A stretch of 64,000 bases of DNA from Schizophyllum amplum (GCA_007026445.1 VDMD01000078.1:54795-118794); one strand, 5' to 3'; shown: positions 53,266-64,000, counted from the stretch's first letter. Notes: generated by a model not told the origin, from the letters alone. Numbers and translations: made by a program.

Positions 53266-53571
53266 ATTCCGCTTCGACCTGCTCCTCGCGTTGCTTGAAA
53301 CACGAGAGGTACAGAATATTGGACGACCATGACATGTGGAACGAGTTGCACTACGGCCCCCTCACCTTCTACACGCGCGGCTCTGAGGGGTTTATAATAT
53401 GCATGCGGACAGCGACCTATGCGGGGATTGCTGTCGGTTCTGCGCAAGACGTACTCAGAGAAATGTACGTACTTCTGGAATAGATTACCACAGGCGATGG
53501 GGCTTCCACCATGGTCGGAATTGCTTGCTGCAAAGGCTCGGGATCTCGCTCTTGACACGTCGGACGCATAA
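53266..53571 (+). pseudogene. Truncated copy of BTB5 3' end
   Basis: Matches 39126-39435 of BTB5 (RERYRILDDHDMWNELHYGP region) through the stop codon. It starts abruptly after the polypyrimidine tract with no start codon. One G is missing in the GAGGGG run near 53388, and other changes near 53440 alter the frame, so it cannot make the BTB C-terminus. It marks the left end of the second duplication unit. Confidence 0.9.
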
Positions 53572-54716
53572 ACTAATTCATTACGACTGGCTAATTACTG
53601 TACCTCACATGAAGTGACTTTGCCTTTGCATGTGTAGTTTGTCTCGCGCGGCAGCGCATTACGTTTTATTATTCCGATTCTCCAACCGCCTGCTTGAAGC
53701 TTCGCGCGGCGCCGTCCGTGCCCATCGACCGTATGCTGTCCGTGGCCATGACCGTACGCTCTGGGCACACTACCGCCCGCTAGGCGTCTGCCGCCTGTAT
53801 GGCAGAGATACGGGATTATAGACCCAGTCGTACGCGACCGCGCGCGCGCACAAACTACGGTCGACACCAGTCCACCTCAGGCCAACAGAGCCCAGGAACA
53901 TGTGATTTGGAAGCACAAGCCCATGCGATTGAAAAGGGCAGGCTAGTTTGACGGGTAAAGAGAACACGGAGAACGACGTTTGCTACAACATGATGGCTTG
54001 CGTGGGATTAGAGATGATAAGTGAGGAATGGAGTTGGAGGAAGAGAATCGGAGGGGAGAAACGGTGTGATACGAAGGAGCAGAAACGGTGTGATACGAAG
54101 GCGAGAAACGGTGAGTTATGACGAGGACTGCGGTCTATAGCGGAAGATTGCGGATGAGGACATGGAGGATGGTGGAGGTCATGTACGAAGAGATGCCTGG
54201 CGAGATGGGCGAAGACAAGGTGCATGACGAGATGGACGAAGAGATGCATGACGGGATGGACGAGGAATGAGCATGGCGAGGAGAAGCTGGCGAGATGGGC
54301 GAGGAGATGCATGACAGGATGGGCGAGAACATGCATGGCAAGGTGCTTATAATTACGTCGTAGGATGGATGGATACGTATAGCAGGATGGATGGATACGT
54401 ATAGCAGCGATGAAAGCCACTGTCTATGGATGGGTATGGTCCTCGGATATCTTGCTCCCCGGCTGGTCGCAGCCTATCTCTTGCCCCAGGTGGTCCCGGC
54501 ATATCGTGCTCGAGCTGATTCCAGCACATCTTGCTCCAGCCGGTCCCCAGCATGTTGTGCTCCAACTAGTCCACGGATATCGTGCTCCAACTGTTCCCCA
54601 GCATATCTTGCTGCAGCTAGTCCCAGCTCAGCGCAATCTCGCCCGGATCCTCGATCTTGAAAGGCTTCCCTTTCGCCTGCGGCACCGGCATCGGGGCTGG
54701 CGACTGCAAGACCCCT

Positions 54717-55561
54717 TTAGCACTCGCCAGCGCACAAGAGGGCTATACCACGCACCGTCTCCTTCATTGTCTCTGCCCCCGCACCCGACATCTCTACCTC
54801 CGATCCCGACCTCCTAGCCTCCGCCCCCGAGTTCCCCGACCCCGCGTCCTCCCCGCTGCTCCCGCTCCCCGCCTTCAACCGCGAGCGCCCCCTCGCCCGC
54901 CCGCCGCTCACGAGCCGGACGTTCAGCGGCTTCTTCCCCCGCGTCTCGCCCGGCATGAACCCCTCCTCGCTCGACAGGCTCGAGTCCCGCGAGGCGTAGA
55001 GCTGCGAGTCGCGCGCGCTGGGAAACCTCCGCGTGGAGCCCGACGCAGAGCGCGAGCCGGAGGCGTCCGTAGGGCGCGCCTGGTTGTGGAGGTTGAAGGG
55101 GATGGCGGCGTGCACGTTGACCATGCGACTGCGGAGGGGTGTGAGGTGGGGAAATACGAGAGAAGGGAGACGCACCCTTCCTTGGCGCGGACGATGATGC
55201 CGAGCTTGTCGCGGACCTTTTGTTGGTCCATGCTGGAGACGTTCGGGAGGGAGGAGCTGCGTGCGCGTGCAGGACACGAGGGGGAGAGGGAGAAATTTCA
55301 ATATATCCGAGGGAAAACATCATAAAGAAACCCATTAGCTTTCATGAACACCACGTAAAAGTCAAGCGCACGCACCCAGACGGTTCGTCCACGATTGAGG
55401 GGATGAGACGAGACTCCTCGTTCGGAATCACCTATATCGCCTGCTCATGAGTTTTCTGCTCTCGGGGGCGCCGAGGTGAGGAACTAAGCACGCACATCGT
55501 CCAGCTCGTTGCGTGGGCGCTTGCCGAGGCAGCAGCTGAGGGCGGCGCGGAGGAATGACAT
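54717..55561 (-). CDS. Small N-terminal-cysteine protein, copy 2 (tentatively LAMTOR1/Ego1-like)
   Basis: Second copy of the 43140-43975 gene with the same four-exon structure. Start ATG at 55561, stop at 54717. Exon 2 (VIPNEESRLIPSIVDEPSG) differs from copy 1 at four third-codon positions with no amino-acid change. The start of exon 4 differs at several synonymous sites and one Thr/Ser. Intron lengths differ by small indels. The pattern suggests that both copies are, or were until recently, under protein-level constraint. Confidence 0.6.
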
Positions 55562-56640
55562 GGTGGCGGAAGCCAGCACGGCGGGAATGGCATGGTGGCG
55601 GACAGCTACAGAGCACGCCAGCTCGCGGCGGGGGGACGGAAGAGCGCCATCGCGTCTGCTGCTATATGAAGGCGCGCGCTCGGATGGCAATCGGCTGGGC
55701 ACGATCGCGGCGATCGCGGCGCGTGACCGACGTGGTGTGACGCGCATGACGTTCGCAGGGTTCGAGTGCGTGATGTCGTGCGCTATCGGCGACACTTACA
55801 GCACGGATTGGGCGAAAGAGAGTGTGTTTGCATCTCCGTTTCTGACTGTATATCTCGTGAACGGCGGCACCTACGCTCACCGGATAATGACAGGCGTACA
55901 CCGACGTCCTCGCCCTTCCATCCTAGCTACTTTCGAGGGTTGACTCTCGACACTTGCTCCCTCTCGCTGTCCCCAAAACCCAGATCCCTCGCCAGATATC
56001 ACGCTTTTGTGACCACTTATCGCCGGCTAGGGTATGCAAATGCCTGGACCCATCGCGGCATGCGATTGACATCATATTTCGCGTCGTCGTATTTACTCTC
56101 ATCATCCTCATGGCCTTTCCCCCGACCTCGCCGCTTTCCTCGCTGGCCCTCCACCGTCGTCCTCACCGCCTCGGGCACCTCCTCTCTCCTGCCCTGACTG
56201 CCTAAATCTTTTTTATTTCCGGAAACACAGGGCATATATTCTGCGCAGACCTTCTCAACCCCTTCCCTGACCGCAAAATCCATCCGAACCGCGGCATTTA
56301 TCCGTTTACTACCGCCGAAATCACCTCATCAACAGCTATTATTGTTCAAGGCGGATAAACAGTTCTTATTGCTCGTCAGCTATACCCTACTCCAAGTACA
56401 ATGCAAGGACACTTCTCAAGACGACAAGACAGACTCTAACAGCAAGATACAACGACTCAACAAACAACTCGCAAGACCCGAATTGAAAGACCCGACGAAC
56501 ATTGCGCAAGGCACTCGGGGACTTATCCACTGCAAACACGTCTCCGCGGATGTTGATATGTTGCTGAATTAGCAAGTCAGAAGCGGTGAAACATACCGTA
56601 CACCCACAGTCCGACGGCGTCGCGGCGAGTGTCTCGAGTG
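55562..56640. other. Upstream region of the 54.7-kb gene; no supported gene
   Basis: Counterpart of 43976-45095 with several deletions. No frame is conserved between the two copies. Confidence 0.35.
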
Positions 56641-56712
56641 AAGCAAGGGTCCACTGAAAATCGTAAGCAAGGGTCCGTCGAAAATTGTAAGCAAGGGTCT
56701 GCTGAAAATTGT
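56641..56712. repeat. 24-bp minisatellite, 3 copies
   Basis: Same repeat as 45096-45214 with three units (56641, 56665, 56689) instead of five. Confidence 0.92.
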
Positions 56713-56734
56713 GAGTAAGACGGGCCGGTACCTT

Positions 56735-57370
56735 GCTCGGCGGACGGCGATCCATTGTCTCGTCTCACCCGCCGAATCACCAAAGACCCGAATCACACAA
56801 GACTCCGCTCTGCAGACGCCAACCAGACGCAACACTGTACTACCTTGCTCGCTCTCCGGACGCCCATACATTGCTTCACAACTTCGTCGGGCGCTGCAGG
56901 GCGTCGCCGGGTGCATGGTCAGCTCGTCTCTCCGAAAGCCGCGACCCTTGCTCGGCGGACGGTGATCCAGTGCCTCGTCGACTAACGCCTCGCCCGCCGC
57001 ATTGCCTAACACCAAACTCGCCGCAACGCCCGACGCCAATTGCCTCATCGCCCGACTCGTCCAAGTCCTGACTCTCTGGAACACCACGACGCCGCTCGCT
57101 GGAACACCACGACGCCGCTCGCTGGAACACCACGACGCCGCTCGCGGGACGGCGATACATTGCCTCATGGCCTACGCACCCGCCCGCCTCATCACATCAG
57201 ACCCCGCTCGCCGGATGTCGATCAATTGCCTCGACGATCGGGCGCCATTCCGCGGCTCGTTGCGGGAACACAGCGTAGAGCAGACGACGTACGCAGCGAC
57301 GAGGTAAGGGAAGGCGAGGGCGCGGCGTCCGCAAACGCCGCTCGCCGGACGTCGATACATTGCTTCACGT
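56735..57370. repeat. Interspersed 27-bp repeat cluster, unit 2 copy
   Basis: Counterpart of 45236-45905. The CTCGCTGGAACACCACGACG-type 24-mers are here three perfect copies (57073-57143). Confidence 0.6.
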
Positions 57371-57514
57371 TTTGTGTAGCTTACTGAAAAATCGTCAGCG
57401 TCATGTAGCACTGAATGAACCGTTACGCACTTCTACACCGATCACAACCTCCCCAAGACGCATCCACCCTCCCCAATACGCTTCCGCCGTCCCCAATACG
57501 CGTCCACCCTCCCA

Positions 57515-58400
57515 ACTCGCGCGGCGGCGCTTCGCGCCGCCCGCCGCGCGCCCCAACCCGCCGACTTCGCCTCCAGCCCGGCGCATCCGTGCTCTACAAC
57601 CCCCGCTCTGTCCGCTAGAACCCCCCGCCCGAATATCTGGCAAAATGACCTCAATTTACATTTACTTTGGCCCTGAAATCTCGCCGCGAACGCCCTCCGC
57701 TTGGACCGGCTAGATGGGGGTACAGAGACTTGCCGGCGAGGGACGGGGGCGCAGGGAACGGCGGGCGGGTGCCTGAGGCTTTGTCAGTTCGCGCACGCAA
57801 AGACAAACAAGTCGCGCACCTTTTCATCGTGCGCGGCGGCGCTTCGCGCCGCCCGCCGCGCTCCCCAGCCTCCTTCAAATCACCTGTCCCCGCGTACCCC
57901 AGCTCGTCGCGTCCGTCCGCAATAATTCCCGCGCGGATATTTGGCAAAATGACCTCAATTTACATTTATTTCGCGCTTGGGATCTCGCCGGGAACGCCCT
58001 CCGCTTAGACCGGCTAGATGGGGGTGCGGGGTCGGGCAAACGCGACGGGGAAAGTACCTGAATATACGTGTCAGCTCGCGCCGGTAAAATAAACAAGTCG
58101 CGCACCTCCTCATCGTGCGCGGCGGCGCTTCGCGCCGCCCGCCGCGCTCCCCGACTCCCCGCAAACCCCTCGACTTTGACTCCCCCAGCCCGTCGCATCT
58201 GTCCGCTAAAATTCCCGCGCGGATATTGAAGATTTGCGTTCATTTTGCATTTTTTCGCCCTTGAAATCTCGCCGGGAGCGCCCTCCGCTTGGACCGTATA
58301 AATGGGGATGTAGGGACTTGCCGGCGGGATTCTGCGGTCGGGGAAGGGCTGGCCAGGGGGCGCGGGGGTGAGGCCGTGGGCGAGATGACGAGGGTGTGGG
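57515..58400. repeat. Hairpin-bearing tandem repeat, unit 2 copies
   Basis: Three copies with hairpins at 57523-57541, 57835-57853 and 58121-58139 and the ATTCCCGCGCGGATAT block downstream of the second and third. Confidence 0.8.
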
Positions 58401-58551
58401 TGACGTGACGGCGGGGTCGCGGGCGAGAGGGTGAGGCGACGAGGCGCGGGTAAGGGCGAGACACTTGGCGGTCGTATGGGAGCTTGAGTGCGATGGAGAA
58501 CGAGCTACGAAGACGTCAGCGAGAGAGCGACGAAGAGGGCGAGATACTCAC

Positions 58552-58641
58552 CTCGATGTAGACGAGCTCGGCCGTCCTGACGGCATCGACGACGGTCAGA
58601 GTCGCATTCGGGCTGTCGCGGGACTGATCGTCCGAGACGTC
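58552..58641 (-). CDS. 90-bp internal exon of an unresolved minus-strand gene, copy 2
   Basis: Same as 47083-47172 (DVSDDQSRDSPNATLT...), with acceptor and donor conserved. One Phe codon became Val and one Val codon changed synonymously. Confidence 0.35.
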
Positions 58642-60106
58642 CTGAGCGGGGAAACTTTTCCCCGTGCGTGATTTGTTTTGTGTCGTAAACACCGCGTAGT
58701 CATTGTTCCCGACGCCTTAGCCTCGCTCGCCGAGCCGTCGGCAGCACCGTGAATTCCCGGTGCGGTGAGTACTCAGAACGGCGCTGCCGACGGCACGGCG
58801 GGCAAGGCAGAAGCGTCGGGAGCGACGACGGCGCGGTGAGAAATCCACCGCGTGTTGAGGTCGGCGGCGTCATATCTCATTTCACGCGCGGCGAGCGCAG
58901 AGCGTAGATAGCACCTGAAATGTCTATGAATACAGCTATGTACGGCTACCTACATAGGTGACGACCTTGGACTTGACGCGGCGAGCGGGGGTCACGTGAC
59001 CGCGACCCACTGTTGACACCGTGAATCTTCGCGCTGCTCGACGGGGAGCGTGGATGGGGCGGCGTTGTCGGTGGTGGGAGTGTTTGGTGTGGTGGTGGTG
59101 TCTTGTAATGGTGGCTCGAGGCCTGCGTCGTCCATAAGGCGGGAGCCCGTGCAATGCAGCGCGGGATGATCGAAAAAAGCGGAAAAAGAAGAAGAAAGCG
59201 GCGCGTCGATGACGGACGCGCGGCGTGGATGATGTGTCGTCGAGGGGGAACGTCGGGAGAGCGACCGCGGCGACTGGGGTGACGATACAGCAGTGACGGC
59301 GGCGGACAAGAACAAGGCGCGAGGAAGGATCACGCGGCGGCGCGGGGCTCGGACCGGCTCGCCGATCGCTCTCCTCCCGCGCCGCCATCTTCGCTTCCCG
59401 CCCATCGTCGCTTTCCCTCACGCCGCCATATCGCCAACCTTTCGTCGTCTCTGATAACGCCCATCTTGAAGAATTGAACGCGGTCCCCGAGCGGATGGAT
59501 CGCAATACTTGACGAGGCGCCGGGTGGCGCGCAACAGCGGCGACCACCTTTCGGACGGCCCCCGAGTTCGTTCTGGCGCCGGGGATGGGTACTACCTGCG
59601 CGAGGTGAGTCGTCCATGTGTCTAGATGAGTTGCTGAAAGCGCCGATGAGCAGGATCAACGGCGTCCCTTATCTTTCGAGGAGGTCGAGAACTTCTCACT
59701 GTGAATCTCGACATCCTTTGGTCGGTAAGTTGTCACCCAAGTTCAAAATATTTCTGGCTCAATATGCGTTCGTTCAGTCTTCATAAACCGATTCCGTTAA
59801 CCGATGGGCCATCTTTGCACCCGAACTTGCGCTGTCTCGCGGACAAGGGTGATTTTGTTATGTGGCGTCGTTTTTGGTACGTCCATAACGCATTCATTCG
59901 TCTTGGGATGGCGTTCTGGATGACCAATCATGATGTACCAACCTTGCCATTGACGTTCCAGGTTGCAAACCGCGTCTCCCTTCATTCCTCACCATATATG
60001 CAACACCCCCTCCTCCTCCTCCTCCCTCCACCCCGTCCCGAATCTTCCGGCTGACCGCACCGCGCTTACAGAATCTTCTTCCGAGGTCCGTCCGAACAGG
60101 TCTACG

Positions 60107-60494
60107 ATGACGCGCCACGCCGCGCCTGCCGCGCGCACTCGCAATAGCGCCATTCCCCTACCGGGGGAATACGCCTATTCGCATCTTCCATCCAAGCCCG
60201 GTGCGTTTCCGCGCTCCTTTGCCGGACCCTGGACGCTGACATATCCCATCAGATTGATGGAAACGTGATGCGAGGCGACGGCGGCGACGCTGCGCCTGCC
60301 GTCGCCCTGCACGAATCGTTCCCACTCACAGGGCGCTTCCTGCGCCTATCCACCCCGAAAACCCAGAGGTACGTGTATTCAATGACATTATTTTATTTTC
60401 TGCTTGAATCGCCGCCAGCGACGCACTCGTCGAGGAGAACGGTGCGCGCCGCCTTTCGCGAACTCAAGGCCTTCCAAAAGGAGTTACAACGTGA
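60107..60494 (+). CDS. Three-exon hypothetical protein
   Basis: Exons 60107-60200, 60275-60368 and 60419-60494, 87 aa with consistent phases. It starts MTRHAAPAARTRNSAIPLPG; the middle is LHESFPLTGRFLRLSTPKT; the end is ALVEENGARRLSRTQGLPK. The first acceptor (GATGCGAG) is not canonical in its pyrimidine tract; the nearer CATCAG acceptor would introduce a stop. In unit 1 the corresponding first exon is frameshifted by one base. Family unknown. Confidence 0.3.
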
Positions 60495-61086
60495 TCCAAG
60501 TCCAACAACGACCTCGATCTCCCTCCCGCCTCGTCCGTGGCTCGACGACTTTGTCACGCGTTAACTGTCACTCAAGGTACGCTGCTCTACCTCTCTCGCT
60601 CTCCCTACTGAACGCTGCACACGATGGCAAACAGCCAAAACGACTCTACGCGCTGTGGCGCGCCACCCACAACCAGCGCCCTGAACTTCCGTCCTTCCGC
60701 GCACGACTACGTTACGGCCGCCATGGCCGAAGCGGCAAGTTATTTCTGAACTCTGTTGCGACAGGGCTGACGCGCGGTGCAGGGAACCGGCAATACGCTG
60801 CGAGCGCGTCCGCCGAATCTTCCACCCTTCGGTGCCCAGAACTCGGCTCCAGAATTTCCGGTGACGTGTCTGCGGGCGCATGATGCCGCTTTGATGCGTG
60901 GGCAACGGATCGTAGAGGCAGGGACGCGGCGCGAGCGGGAGGGTAGCCGTCGAGCGGCGTATATAAGGCGAGTGATTCTTCGGTTTTCTTCATTCTGCCA
61001 CCACCTTCCTACCTCCTCTACCGTCTATCTATCTCATTTTCAGTCTTCTCAATCTCTGACGTCTGTTCTCGCCCCCGCCGCCGTCG

Positions 61087-61510
61087 ATGCTCATTCGCGA
61101 CGAGTTGATTTTGGTTAGGTTTCCTTGTTTCCCCCAGTCTTGCATTTACTGATGCCTTTGCTCTATTCGACCTTTGCAGATTAACCTGGACCCGCACATC
61201 AACTTCGCAAACACCCAGCTTTCCTCCCCTGTCACTCCCAACACGCAGCTCGTCAACTCGACACGTTTCTCATCGCCTGGTAAGTCTATCTATTCATATC
61301 GTTTGGGACTTGCATTGATCCGTTGTATTCTAGGTCACCCGAGATCACTTTGCTACAAGTCACCCGGCTTTACCGCACATGACGGATGTCGGTAAGGATT
61401 TATATTGAGTTGAAATACGAAAATTCACCGATCATCGCAGCCTGTCCCTTACCGCCATGTCCTCCCCGCTGCGGCGAATGCGAGCTCGACGGTCTGCTCG
61501 ACGGCCTTGA
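61087..61510 (+). CDS. Small four-exon hypothetical protein, copy 2
   Basis: The same 84-aa prediction as 49622-50045, shifted by 11465 bp. No difference between the two copies over the exons. TATA box at 60960-60967. The alternative longer exon-4 frame reads here as SLASSALEALDSIHGDHDLQ and ends at 61602-61604. Confidence 0.35.
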
Positions 61511-63794
61511 CGTCGTGGACGACCGCCACCGCCGCTCACTCGCGTCCTCGGCTCTTGAGGCGCTCGACAGCATTCACGGCGACCACGACTTACAATGGCG
61601 CTGACCCCCGCGGTCTTCGCGGCGAGTACGACTTTCGATTGCGTCGACACGTCTTGACGGCGTACCTCACCGACGCGTCCTGCGGACCTGAACAACAGCG
61701 ACCTCGCAAGTGCGTTCTGGACGCGTCGGACACCGCCGCCGGGGACACGGCTCGGTGTGCGGTACGTCGCTCGTCGTCGTGGTCTTTGTCCTCGCGACGC
61801 CCTTCTCGTATACACGCTGACTAATTTGCAGACGCATCTTCGTGCTCGTCGCGGCAGACGGCGGCGGGGACTTGGTCGATATCGCGGTGCGTGCCAGTGG
61901 GCGCATTATTTCATACCGACCGCCATCTGACTCATCCGTAGATAGCGGCCCAAGCTACCAACAACGAATCCCCCTCACCCAAACCTCACGCGTGCTACCA
62001 GTCGACGTCACGCTGGACGATTGACTCGACGCCGCGCTCGTCGTGCAAGTCGGCGTCTGGCGTAGCCCGAAGGCGGGCATTGGCGTGGTCGCGGGCGTGC
62101 TCGCCCACGTTTCACGGTGAGTATCCCTTTGATTATCACACGCGGGGGGACTTGCTGACTGTTAGGTCGCCTCCCCATCAGGTTCAAAGTGACGTGCCCG
62201 TCGATTCAGACGGCGGCGACGAACGGCGTCGGCCCTCATGTGAGTACGACGCTACCTCACGACTTGCGCGTCGAGGCTGACGACGTTTGCAGGCCGCGCA
62301 GCGTGAACCATATCGTCGGCCCTCGCTGTCGCCGCGGCCCGCCCTCGTCACCGACGTTCCCCGGTCTCCTCGCCATGCCGACGCCCTGCCCGCTGAAACC
62401 TCTGCGCCCGTATGCCCCTGGTCCAAGCGGAAGCGTTTTCGGTGAGAGTTCGAGCGTCAAAATTAATTCACGATGAACTCAATTCTCAGAATATCCGCGC
62501 GGGAATTCTACAGAACGTCCTCGGCTGCTACGGGGCGTGCGAGAGGAGACGGTCTCCCGTGGCGGTGGCGCGCAGCGCCACCGGTGCGTCAGTCGCTGCT
62601 AACAGTTTATCTGAGCTAACATGGCCGGTAGATTTGTTTCCAGGGGTCGCGTTCCTCTAAGGTGAGTTTCCTATCTTGTATCACACCTGAGGGCATCGCC
62701 TTGTATAGTTTTCCATGTCCCCAGACCCCTTACTCCCCCCACGCATTGTCTGTAATGTACGCTTTTATCAGTTTATTTTCCCTTGTAGACTCCCTTGAAG
62801 TAGGAGATATACTAATGACGTTTCAGGCGTTTACGACCGCTGCCGGTTAGCCAGCAGCGACGGTGGGAGTCTACCTCGGCGGTGGCGCGCTGTCGCGTGC
62901 CGCACGTTGAGTTCACGTTTCAGGCGTTTACGACCGCTGTCGGTTAGCCAGCAGCGACGGTGGGAGTCTACCTCCGGCGCGCTGTCGCGTGCCGCACGTT
63001 GAGTTCACGCCGCGCGTCGCACATTGAGTTCGCGCCGCCGCGTTCTTCGGTGCGCGTTCGCCTTCTATTGGTAAGTCCCTTGCTTGCTGAATACGTCCAG
63101 CTGATGCTGACTGTTGGATCCAGACACCGACACCTCCGCCCTCGCCCTTGAAGTCGGAGGGTGGAGATGGTGGAGCTGGGACAGGACATCGTCCAGTGAG
63201 TACAGAGTTGGGAAGGATGATGGGCGACGCGGAAGACGTACACCGAGGGCGTGAGCGTAGCGTGAAGTGGGAGCATGATGCGAGACGTGGGGAGCGTGCT
63301 TGAAGTCGGGGGCGCGTGGTGGGCATCGGTGCAGTGTAAGGTACGAGATCGCCGACAGACGGCGAGCCTGTCCACGACAGACCTTGCTGTCGGCGAGTTT
63401 GGAAGGAGAGAACGAGTGAGGGCGTCTTGCCTACACCCCCGCCGTCTCGGACGTCAGGGACATTGCGACGCGATGTCGAAAGACGGGAGAGATGTCGCCG
63501 GCGCGGGAGCTGTCGGGAGTCGCGTCGGACGGGCAAGCACTCGCCCGCAAGCTCGCCCGTCATTCACTCGCTGCGCGCGGAGGTCTGAGTCGCGCGGCGC
63601 TTTGTGCAAAGCGACTATGACGAGCCCCTGCAAAGCGACGACGAAGGGCTCTGCAGAGCGACGACGACGAGCCCCTGCAGAGCAAGGACGACAAGCCCTC
63701 CTCGCGAGACCGCTGCCCCTCATATCTAGACTAGCGTGTACTGTGTAAGTAGATAGTGAGTAGTGTGAAATAAATTGAGTTCGGTCTGCACTTC
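61511..63794 (+). other. Splice-signal-rich region, genes unresolved (unit 2)
   Basis: Counterpart of 50046-52239. It includes the ATG at 62621 followed by a GTGAGT donor, the inverted hairpin element (62564-62582) and a local duplication at 62821-63009. No gene can be resolved. Confidence 0.3.
62821..63009. repeat. Local tandem duplication of about 95 bp
   Basis: TTTCAGGCGTTTACGACCGC ... GTTGAGTTCACG occurs at 62821-62917 and again at 62918-63009 with minor changes. Unit 1 has it once (51354-51450). It includes a TTTCAG acceptor-like site, so an exon boundary may be doubled. Confidence 0.88.
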
Positions 63795-63962
63795 AGTACC
63801 CCACGGCGTCAATGAGTGCCCTCACGTCAATGAGTACCCACGGCGTCAATGAGTCCCCGCGTCAATGAGTGAACAACAAACGCGGAGTGCAAATACGAAT
63901 GAGTATGAGTGAGTGCAGGTGAGTATGAGTGAGTGCGGGTGAGCATGAGTGAGTGCGTCGAG
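63795..63962. repeat. GTCAATGAGT and TGAGTATGAGTG repeats, unit 2 copy
   Basis: Counterpart of 52240-52405. It is followed by GCGTCGCTCTCTGCG sequence up to the window end. Confidence 0.7.
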
Positions 63963-64000
63963 TACGTCGCGGCGTCGCTCTCTGCGTCTGTCGCGGGCCG

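Larger units (their letters stand above)
53612..64000. repeat. Large tandem duplication, unit 2 (runs off the window)
   Basis: Collinear second copy of 41958-52450, with the same gene and repeat order. Differences include fewer minisatellite copies, a missing 2.5-kb segment at its left side, an additional roughly 95-bp duplication at 62821-63009, and scattered indels. Confidence 0.95.

Noticed and set aside
52390..53335. ORFs through the polypyrimidine tract (Ser/Pro/Leu-rich or Gly/Glu/Arg-rich)
   Set aside because: Any frame through a C/T or G/A tract is open; there is no sequence complexity.
1..64000. tRNA, rRNA, CRISPR array or bacterial-type operon
   Set aside because: I scanned by eye and saw no cloverleaf with A/B boxes, rRNA cores or regularly spaced identical repeats with unique spacers. 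A covariance-model search would be needed to exclude a tRNA.

Overview
This 64-kb window looks like nuclear DNA from a filamentous basidiomycete fungus, probably an agaricomycete. The genes are GC-rich and carry very short introns (about 47-110 bp, with GTGCGT/GTAAGT donors and CTNAC-like branch points). Most of the gene content is lineage-expanded families: BTB/POZ proteins, MYND-finger proteins and an F-box protein. No bacterial-style operons, tRNA, rRNA or CRISPR arrays were recognised.

Region 1 (1-24 kb) is a tandem array of a two-gene module. Each module has a low-complexity Ser/Thr-rich, NLS-containing ORF (module gene A) followed by a helical protein with a C-terminal MYND zinc finger. 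Copy 1 is at 196-5831 (A1 + MYND1) and copy 2 at 5844-20423 (degraded A2 + MYND2). A third MYND gene is at 21637-23554. MYND2 is broken by two insertions. The first is a complete Ty3/gypsy LTR retrotransposon (8099-15864) with identical-looking 178-bp LTRs and a GCTC target duplication. The second is a non-autonomous 2.86-kb element (16864-19723) flanked by TTCATC. Leaving out both inserts and one copy of each target duplication gives an uninterrupted first exon of 442 codons, against 434 and 441 in the paralogues.

Region 2 (24-34 kb) holds an alanine-rich coiled-coil protein, a divergent fourth MYND protein on the minus strand, a protein with an exonuclease-X-C-terminal-like motif, and a four-exon F-box protein. 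Region 3 (30-39 kb) holds five paralogous BTB/POZ genes. All five have the same two-exon structure, with one intron at the same codon between the BTB core and the helical part. Two of them (BTB2/BTB3) are divergently transcribed.

Region 4 (about 42-64 kb) is a large tandem duplication: about 10.5 kb at 41958-52450 is repeated at 53612-64000 and runs off the window. The joint is a 0.67-kb polypyrimidine tract followed by a truncated copy of the BTB5 3' end. Each unit carries a small four-exon gene with an N-terminal Cys-Cys (LAMTOR1/Ego1-like is a tentative idea) whose two copies differ almost only at synonymous sites. Each unit also carries many tandem repeats, a family of GC-rich hairpin repeats, and a segment rich in splice-like signals whose genes I can only partly resolve. 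About 2.5 kb (39.47-41.96 kb) is present beside BTB5 but missing from the second unit, and its right edge coincides with the end of a 480-bp inverted-repeat element.

The exon structures were worked out by hand from splice signals, frame continuity and comparison between paralogues inside the window. No database search was possible.
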